64,000 nt of DNA from a virus: positions 62,001 to 126,000 of the IMG/VR virus record IMGVR_UViG_3300032267_001142. One strand, written 5' to 3'. Below, in pieces: positions 59,768-64,000 of this stretch. Position 1 is the stretch's first letter, and every line of letters begins with the position of its first letter. The translations under genes were made by a program, and so were the position numbers. The notes under the pieces are model-generated. The model made no database searches, was not told the origin of the DNA, and worked only from the letters and a program-made list of their open reading frames with translations.

Positions 59768-60888
59768 TGAAGAGGAGGCTTGTCATATTTTGCACAGGAG
59801 GAATGGGCGACATCATCATGGCATCTCCGATGATTCGTCAGCTCACCAAAACGTATTCCGTGACGCTTGTGGCTAAGCGCTGGCATCATCCCGCGATAAT
59901 GCTGCGCGATGTTAGCACTATCTATTACGAGGAAATTAAGGGGCAAAACGTAATAAGCAAAAACCCTCAAGGTAAGACCGACTTAAACATATCCGAGTCT
60001 TTTTTCGAGGCTACCGTCCGAGGCGACTTGTGGATAGTCCCGCTGTTAGACGGTGATGTAATAGCTGGAGGGCAAATAAAGAAAAGTTCATTCCCAGTCA
60101 GTATCGTGGACGGAAAGAATATGTGCCGCAGCGATTTGCTGCTTTTGAAATATACAGATTGGGACGGAGGTAGATACGAGTTTGAATGTTCCACGACAGA
60201 AGACACGGAAGGCTACCGAATTACGCCGAGTATCGCGCTGTGCTCGTCAGCGGAAAAATTAAGGACTCTGCCGGTCGGCGCTGTTCAAAAAATACTTTCT
60301 AGGTATTCACACATAAACGCCGCAGTAATAGGAGCGGAGAAAGATTATCCTAGATTGCCTATACAAGAGATATGTGCGAGCCGAGACATAAATCTTGATT
60401 ATCGCTGCGACTCCAGAAAAGACTACGCGTCGATTCAGTGGAAATTCAAGGCTGTCGCAGATTCGGATTTGGTAATAGCGACCGATTGTGGTTGGGCGTG
60501 GATTGCGATGGCGCTCAAAATACCTGTAGTGTGGCTGGAGAGTAGGGTCTCTTACGAGCGCTTAATACCTAAGCATTATTGGGATGCCGTAAAACTCTAC
60601 AAGTCCTACAAAATAAGCTGCGATAGGATGTGTCAGGCCGGAAGGGAAGAGATGCTCGCAAGAATATATGGCGACAGCGCCAATCGCCCGAGAGAGAATT
60701 GGCAGTTCTTTAATGGTGGTCCGAAAGAATTTTCACTCAGATTGCCTGACGCACAGTCTCACTTTGATTTGGCGTGTAGGCAAAAAGAAAACGTCCCCTG
60801 CCTAGATTATAGCGAGGCTGACGTTTCACAAATACTAAGCTTAGCAGAGGAATTGGCTCCCGCGCTGAAAGGATGCAGAATACGTTGA
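59767..60888 (+). CDS. GT9-like (heptosyltransferase-type) glycosyltransferase
   Basis: 373 residues from the ATG at 59767. RRLVIFCTGGMGDIIMASPMI is the GT9 N-terminal motif, and SDLVIATDCGWAWIAMALKIPVVWL is the C-lobe donor-binding motif. Both lobes are in one chain, unlike the split GT9 near 16.2 kb. Probably adds a sugar to a cell-surface or phage glycan. Confidence 0.72.
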   Translation: MKRRLVIFCTGGMGDIIMASPMIRQLTKTYSVTLVAKRWHHPAIMLRDVSTIYYEEIKGQNVISKNPQGKTDLNISESFFEATVRGDLWIVPLLDGDVIAGGQIKKSSFPVSIVDGKNMCRSDLLLLKYTDWDGGRYEFECSTTEDTEGYRITPSIALCSSAEKLRTLPVGAVQKILSRYSHINAAVIGAEKDYPRLPIQEICASRDINLDYRCDSRKDYASIQWKFKAVADSDLVIATDCGWAWIAMALKIPVVWLESRVSYERLIPKHYWDAVKLYKSYKISCDRMCQAGREEMLARIYGDSANRPRENWQFFNGGPKEFSLRLPDAQSHFDLACRQKENVPCLDYSEADVSQILSLAEELAPALKGCRIR

Positions 60889-60912
60889 CTCTACTGGCAT
60901 AAAGAGTAACAT
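60885..60912 (+). promoter_or_regulatory. Near-leaderless promoter for the MazG-like gene at 60922
   Basis: -35 TTGACT (60885-60890), 16 bp spacer, -10 TAACAT (60907-60912), 9 bases to the ATG at 60922. Confidence 0.6.
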
Positions 60913-60921
60913 ACAGAGAAT

Positions 60922-61212
60922 ATGGATAAGACCCAACACCTATTGACAATTCTCATGGAAGAATGCGCGGAAGTCTCGCAGCGGGCTAGTAAAGCGCTCC
61001 GCTTTGGTCTAAAAGAGCAGCAGAGCGAGCTTCACCCGCCAAACGATGAGAGGCTCACTTACGAGTTTGCCGACCTATTGGCCGTGTATCGCTGTTTGGT
61101 GGATTTGGGACTACTGAAGACGCCATCACCAGAAGATTTGGAAAAGAAGAGGATGAAGCTGGAGGAGTATACAAAGTATTCTCAATCGCTAGGAATCGTT
61201 GACCCTGATTAA
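60922..61212 (+). CDS. MazG-like NTP pyrophosphohydrolase
   Basis: 96 residues. LLTILMEECAEVSQRASKALRFG and TYEFADLLAVYRCL give the ExxE and ExxD helices of the MazG-like fold. Third such protein in the window. Likely clears aberrant dNTPs. Own promoter. Confidence 0.8.
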   Translation: MDKTQHLLTILMEECAEVSQRASKALRFGLKEQQSELHPPNDERLTYEFADLLAVYRCLVDLGLLKTPSPEDLEKKRMKLEEYTKYSQSLGIVDPD

Positions 61213-61214
61213 AA

Positions 61215-61463
61215 ATGCGCCCAGCCAAAACTCATGAATTAAAAATCCTTCCGAAATACTTCGTAGCGGTAATCTCAGGCGCGAAAACGTTTGAGATTCG
61301 CGAGAAGAGGGATAGAGACTTTCAAGTAGGCGACATTCTTTGGCTAAGGCAGTATTTGCCGTACCCAGAGAACAGATTCACGGGTCTTGGCGTGTACAAG
61401 CGTGTCTCTTATATTTCCGAGTTCTTTGAAAAAGAGGGGTTCGTAGTGATGTCGATAGTATGA
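61215..61463 (+). CDS. DUF3850/ASCH-like protein
   Basis: 82 residues. THELKILPKYFVAVISGAKT, FEIREKRDRDFQVGDILWLR and a final FVVMSIV match the small DUF3850 (ASCH-like) phage family, thought to bind RNA. Follows the MazG-like gene after two bases. Confidence 0.8.
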   Translation: MRPAKTHELKILPKYFVAVISGAKTFEIREKRDRDFQVGDILWLRQYLPYPENRFTGLGVYKRVSYISEFFEKEGFVVMSIV

Positions 61464-61864
61464 ACAATATCAGATATCGAGTTTGGGACATCAAGAATAA
61501 ATCGTTCACAAACGATGATTCTATTTGCGTGTCGCCGCTAGGCAAGGTTTTCTCTATTCGTGATTATACGAGAGACGTATCGGACAGATTCATTATTCAG
61601 CGGTTTACTGGCGTCAAAGATAGCGTCGGCGTGGATATTTACGAAGGTGACATTGTTAAAACAGACCCGAAGCATATCACCGTCTCTTTGTGTGACGTTT
61701 CTGAATATACGCATGGGGAAGTCCGTTGGTTTAACTCCTCGTTCAAAGTCTGTCAAGAGTTTATAGGCGCGGCGTATCTTAACGATTATGTCACTTGTAA
61801 CTGCTGCGGCTGTGGCTTGACGATAATTGGAAACGTATTCAATACACCTTACCCTTGTGAATAA
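61460..61864 (+). CDS. YopX family protein
   Basis: 134 residues. IRYRVWDIKNKSF, IIQRFTGVKDSVGVDIYEGDIV and a C-terminal LTIIGNVFNTPY match the YopX phage family. A Cys-rich insert (CNCCGCG) is unusual. Function unknown. ATGA overlap with the previous gene. Confidence 0.82.
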   Translation: MNNIRYRVWDIKNKSFTNDDSICVSPLGKVFSIRDYTRDVSDRFIIQRFTGVKDSVGVDIYEGDIVKTDPKHITVSLCDVSEYTHGEVRWFNSSFKVCQEFIGAAYLNDYVTCNCCGCGLTIIGNVFNTPYPCE

Positions 61865-61870
61865 CAAAAG

Positions 61871-62476
61871 ATGAGCGACAAATACAAGATTAACGAAGTC
61901 TATACTCTACGAGTTTTTTCTGAGCCGGAAGAAATGGAATACCTAGGAAAGATTCAAAACTCTAAAACTAACGGCGCGGACACTTCAATTGTTTTTGAAG
62001 TGTTTCGTCGCATGTCTTTCGGAAGATTAGATTTGATGGCGCTAGCCAGTAATAAGTTCATCGCTAGGTCATACGACGGGACTATAGAGGGATTGTTGGC
62101 GGAGATTAGGAAAGGATTGACATTCTTCGGAAGTGGTCACGACTCCATCACAGTCGGCGACAAGAAACTACAAATAGGAGAGTTCAAAGCTCAGGTCGCC
62201 GGTTTATTAACCGACGAGCAGATTGAAGAGAGTGTTTTACGAGGTCGTTACGACGCAATAAATAACGGACATGGTGAAGTGAAGTGGTGCCCATCTTGCG
62301 GAAGGGTATCGCAGACTAGCTGCGCTGCCTGTGGTTGCGGTAATTGTAAGACTTGCGGACATCGTTGGACGTGCCAAACACCATTTATGCAAGTTGTAAA
62401 TCTTCTCTCTCCTTTCTCCAAGTTTTTTATTGACAAATCTGAAAATCAGTGTAATATAACAGCGCCTAGGAATTAG
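61871..62476 (+). CDS. Unknown protein with C-terminal Cys-rich zinc-binding module
   Basis: 201 residues. The N-terminal 135 residues have no recognised family. Residues about 140-170 carry WCPSCGRVSQTSCAACG and CKTCGHRWTC, several CxxC pairs that would bind one or two zinc ions. The end of the gene holds the promoter for the next gene. Confidence 0.55.
   Translation: MSDKYKINEVYTLRVFSEPEEMEYLGKIQNSKTNGADTSIVFEVFRRMSFGRLDLMALASNKFIARSYDGTIEGLLAEIRKGLTFFGSGHDSITVGDKKLQIGEFKAQVAGLLTDEQIEESVLRGRYDAINNGHGEVKWCPSCGRVSQTSCAACGCGNCKTCGHRWTCQTPFMQVVNLLSPFSKFFIDKSENQCNITAPRN
62430..62457 (+). promoter_or_regulatory. Promoter with a longer leader for the gene at 62521
   Basis: Consensus -35 TTGACA (62430-62435), 16 bp spacer, -10 TAATAT (62452-62457); TATAAC at 62455-62460 is an alternative. 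The ATG at 62521 is 63 bases further, so this transcript has a leader of about 55 bases, ending in an A-rich stretch without a ribosome binding site. Confidence 0.65.
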
Positions 62477-62520
62477 CCTCGGCAGAACAAGTCCTCATTA
62501 GTGGGGCGAAAACAAAAAAA

Positions 62521-63252
62521 ATGTCAAATAAAGCAAACGCTTTGTCCGTTCTAGTAAACGGTCGTAACTGCAAGACCTATGGAAAAGATGGAAGGGTCTT
62601 CATTGAAGGCCGCAAAGGGTCCGAATACTCTATCAGGATTACCAATGACCGTATCCGCAGGGTTTTGGCCGTCATTACGGTAGACGGAATCAACGTCATC
62701 AGCGGCAATCTCGGCGGCGATGGTGATGAGGGTTACGTGATTGAGCCGTTCTCCAAGGCTGAGATTAAAGGGTTCCGCACTTCGGAAAGCGAAGTCCACC
62801 CGTTCCTGTTCAGCGACAAGGATAAAAGCTACGCCGCGAAAACCGATACCGAAGGTTCCAGTGACCGTAATTGTGGAGTTATTGCGGTTAAGCTATTTCA
62901 GGAATATCGTCCCGAACCGACTTACATGATGCGCAAGAAATCTCTGTCGCCAGACTGGGATTTATCAACAATGAGAGGCGCGCACGATGCACAGTATAGG
63001 TCTTGTCTGACCTCCTGCGCCTCGCTTAATGAGGTAGGCTCTTTTGATTTGGGCACCAAGTTTGCCGATGAGGCAATTACCGACACCGTTACCACAGTGT
63101 CCTTTACTAAGGGGTCGCTCATTGGAATTGATGAGATTTACTACGCGTCTTTCTCCGAGCTAGAGAAGATGGGCGTCATTGATAAGTCCCCGAAGGTAGC
63201 TTTCCCTCAAGCTTTCCCTGAAAGGAAATTCTGCAAGCCTCCGAAAAAGTAA
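62521..63252 (+). CDS. Conserved phage protein, unknown function
   Basis: 243 residues. LVNGRNCKTYGKDGRVFIEG, RKGSEYSIRITNDR, LAVITVDGINVISG and GYVIEPFSKAEIKGFR form a beta-rich N-terminal domain like one seen in other phage and bacterial proteins of unknown role. The C-terminal half is less ordered and ends in Lys/Pro. It has the strongest -35 of the rightward block and may be abundant. Confidence 0.6.
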   Translation: MSNKANALSVLVNGRNCKTYGKDGRVFIEGRKGSEYSIRITNDRIRRVLAVITVDGINVISGNLGGDGDEGYVIEPFSKAEIKGFRTSESEVHPFLFSDKDKSYAAKTDTEGSSDRNCGVIAVKLFQEYRPEPTYMMRKKSLSPDWDLSTMRGAHDAQYRSCLTSCASLNEVGSFDLGTKFADEAITDTVTTVSFTKGSLIGIDEIYYASFSELEKMGVIDKSPKVAFPQAFPERKFCKPPKK

Positions 63253-63259
63253 AAAGCTC

Positions 63260-63287
63260 TTGCAAAGGCGAAAAAGAGAGCTAGTAT
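63260..63287 (+). promoter_or_regulatory. Near-leaderless promoter for the gene at 63295
   Basis: -35 TTGCAA (63260-63265), 16 bp spacer with CGAAAAA, -10 TAGTAT (63282-63287), 7 bases to the ATG at 63295. Confidence 0.6.
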
Positions 63288-63294
63288 AGGATAT

Positions 63295-63585
63295 ATGCAA
63301 ATTCCCACATCTGACGAACTCCAGCGCAATATCGTAACAGGAGCGCCTCGATATGATTCTCCTAGCCATAAGCAACAGGAGACAGCCGAGACAGCCGAGA
63401 CAGCCGAGACAGTCCTAGCCGTAGGCGCAGCTCTAGGTGGCTCGTTGTCTTACGGGTTCGATGGTCCGTGCGAGCCAGCTCTCCGTGCCGAACTAGAGGC
63501 TAAAGGATATGAAGTAGAGGATGAGTGGTATCCAGCCGATGAGCGCGGGCCTAAATCTTGTTACGTTTTTGTCAGCCCGAAGTAA
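63295..63585 (+). CDS. Small protein with Glu-Thr-Ala repeat, unknown
   Basis: 96 residues. An N-terminal polar part, then an ETAETAETAET repeat at about 29-39, then SLSYGFDGPCEPALRAEL and AKGYEVEDEW, which may form a small alpha/beta fold. No family recognised. Own promoter. Confidence 0.5.
   Translation: MQIPTSDELQRNIVTGAPRYDSPSHKQQETAETAETAETVLAVGAALGGSLSYGFDGPCEPALRAELEAKGYEVEDEWYPADERGPKSCYVFVSPK
63381..63412 (+). repeat. 9-bp tandem repeat GACAGCCGA, about 3.5 copies
   Basis: Three perfect units at 63381-63389, 63390-63398 and 63399-63407, followed by GACAG. In frame, it encodes the ETA repeat of the gene at 63295, so copy-number change would not break the frame. Confidence 0.9.
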
Positions 63586-63624
63586 TTCGGAAATCGTTCC
63601 CTCAAAAAAAAAACGAAAAAGTTC

Positions 63625-63653
63625 TGGACAATCCGAAGAAAGTAGTGTAAACA
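63625..63653 (+). promoter_or_regulatory. Candidate promoter for the 63.66-63.86 kb transcript
   Basis: -35 TGGACA (63625-63630), 17 bp spacer, -10 TAAACA (63648-63653), 9 bases before the ATG at 63663. Preceded by a run of ten A at 63605-63614. Confidence 0.4.
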
Positions 63654-63662
63654 TCATCAGTA

Positions 63663-63776
63663 ATGAAAGCAGTCACCTTTAGTATTAAACACGGTTCCGC
63701 CGATTTGGTGGGGTATAATCTCCCCACGAATCAGCGTCTACAGGCAACCTGTGCCTCAGAACCGAAAGAAACATAG
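63663..63776 (+). CDS. Possible 37-residue leader peptide
   Basis: ATG 63663 to TAG 63774-63776, with no ribosome binding site but at the same distance from a promoter as other genes. The sequence (VTFSIKHGSADLVGYNLP...) has no recognised motif and lies over a strongly folded RNA. It may be a leader peptide controlling the downstream terminator, or may not be translated at all. Confidence 0.3.
   Translation: MKAVTFSIKHGSADLVGYNLPTNQRLQATCASEPKET
63692..63764 (+). ncRNA. Three-way-junction RNA structure (candidate ncRNA or cis element)
   Basis: Closing stem CGGTTC (63692-63697)/GAACCG (63759-63764). A long hairpin is built from CGC 63698-63700/GCG 63734-63736, GATT 63702-63705/AATC 63729-63732 and GTGGGG 63708-63713/CCCCAC 63722-63727, with an 8-base loop. 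A second hairpin ACAGG 63740-63744/CCTGT 63748-63752 has a CAA loop. Nearly every base of the 73-base span is placed. It matches no riboswitch or tRNA that I recognise. Confidence 0.55.
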
Positions 63777-63778
63777 AA

Positions 63779-63852
63779 CTGCGAGCGATAAAAGAAAACA
63801 GGTCAGAAGACAACCCGCCGCTCGCAGAAAACGAAGGCGGGTTTTCAATTTT
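63779..63852 (+). terminator. Rho-independent-type terminator overlapping a second stem in pseudoknot topology
   Basis: Terminator stem AACCCGCC (63812-63819)/GGCGGGTT (63836-63843) followed by TTCAATTTT. A second stem CTGCGAGCG (63779-63787)/CGCTCGCAG (63819-63827) interleaves with it: its 3' arm lies in the terminator loop and shares base 63819. The two either compete or form a pseudoknot. Confidence 0.65.
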
Positions 63853-63976
63853 AGCAGAAAAGTTTAAGGGATAGCCAATGTCCCCGAAAAAATTGGTAAA
63901 CTCCGGTGAGGACGCGGCAGAAATTCCGGCTCTGTTTAACGACAGATGACTTAACTCGCGCATGTAAAAGACGATT
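63853..63976 (+). other. Intergenic stretch with short hairpins, otherwise empty
   Basis: After the terminator there is no credible gene until 63977. CCAAT/ATTGG (about 63875-63895) and CCGG/CCGG (about 63903-63929) can form weak hairpins. No promoter with a good -35 was found here. Confidence 0.4.
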
Positions 63977-64000
63977 ATGGAAAAAATCCATTATTCACGC
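63977..64000 (+). CDS. Possible start of the next gene (partial)
   Basis: ATG at 63977 opens a frame of eight codons to the window end. TAAAAG lies 6 bases upstream, at the spacing of the other promoters, but no -35 is visible. Too short to judge. Confidence 0.25.

Noticed and set aside
63714-63719. Perfect TATAAT as a -10 element
   Set aside because: No acceptable -35 at 15-19 bp upstream, and the bases form the loop of a long hairpin; treated as part of the RNA fold.
63692-63764. tRNA or tmRNA gene at the three-way-junction fold
   Set aside because: No T-arm GTTC-type motif, no 7-base anticodon loop in a 5-bp stem, and no CCA-type acceptor end; the closing stem is only 6 bp.
63685-63963. 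92-residue minus-strand open frame
   Set aside because: It covers the structured RNA and terminator, has no start signal and no recognisable protein pattern.

Overview
The window is part of a large tailed double-stranded DNA phage genome, or a prophage or metagenomic phage contig. Evidence for this is the run of very large Gly/Ser/Thr-rich virion proteins, a phage-style nucleotide metabolism set, a self-contained replisome, tightly packed genes that overlap by 1 to 40 bases, and no ribosomal or housekeeping genes. No tRNA or rRNA gene, CRISPR array or insertion sequence was seen. The host cannot be named. A bacterial host that tolerates leaderless mRNAs is suggested by the promoter layout described below.

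Layout. (1) 1-14.27 kb, plus strand: late structural genes (end of one virion protein, repeat-rich tail or fibre proteins, a putative baseplate-hub protein with a dockerin-like calcium loop, a 1571-residue protein with a Calx-beta-like domain). (2) 14.22-45.21 kb, minus strand: replication, recombination, nucleotide and sugar genes. This block carries a DNA polymerase III alpha subunit split into a separate PHP protein and a catalytic protein with a mini-intein, with a DEDDh exonuclease and an SF1 helicase between them. It also carries a DnaB-like helicase, Toprim primase, RecA/UvsX recombinase, two candidate ssDNA-binding proteins, nucleases, DHFR, a class I ribonucleotide reductase (large subunit with a second mini-intein), MazG, dCMP deaminase, dNMP kinase, a sigma-like factor, and a glycan island (GDP-mannose dehydratase-like enzyme plus many glycosyltransferases). 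(3) 45.21-45.52 kb: a divergent intergenic region with seven GTAC sites and a multibranched inverted-repeat structure. (4) 45.52-63.59 kb, plus strand: nucleic-acid repair and NAD genes (two RNA ligases, ATP DNA ligase, polynucleotide-kinase-like P-loop protein, metallophosphoesterases, NMN adenylyltransferase-Nudix, nicotinamide phosphoribosyltransferase, NADAR, a minimal class II aminoacyl-tRNA-synthetase-like protein, an ABC ATPase-GNAT fusion), a thymidylate-synthase-family enzyme and small accessory proteins. (5) 63.6-64 kb: a non-coding-looking stretch with a three-way-junction RNA fold and a terminator in pseudoknot topology.

How it fits together. The minus block copies DNA and supplies dNTPs. 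The plus block repairs cut RNA and DNA, rebuilds NAD and may reverse ADP-ribosylation, which fits counter-defence. At least sixteen genes are preceded by a TTG-type -35, a 16-18 bp spacer and a TA-type -10 lying only 6-10 bases before the ATG, so their transcripts would have leaders of about 0-4 bases. This shared leaderless architecture, the split polymerase, the 45.3 kb structured element and the 63.7 kb RNA are the most unusual features.
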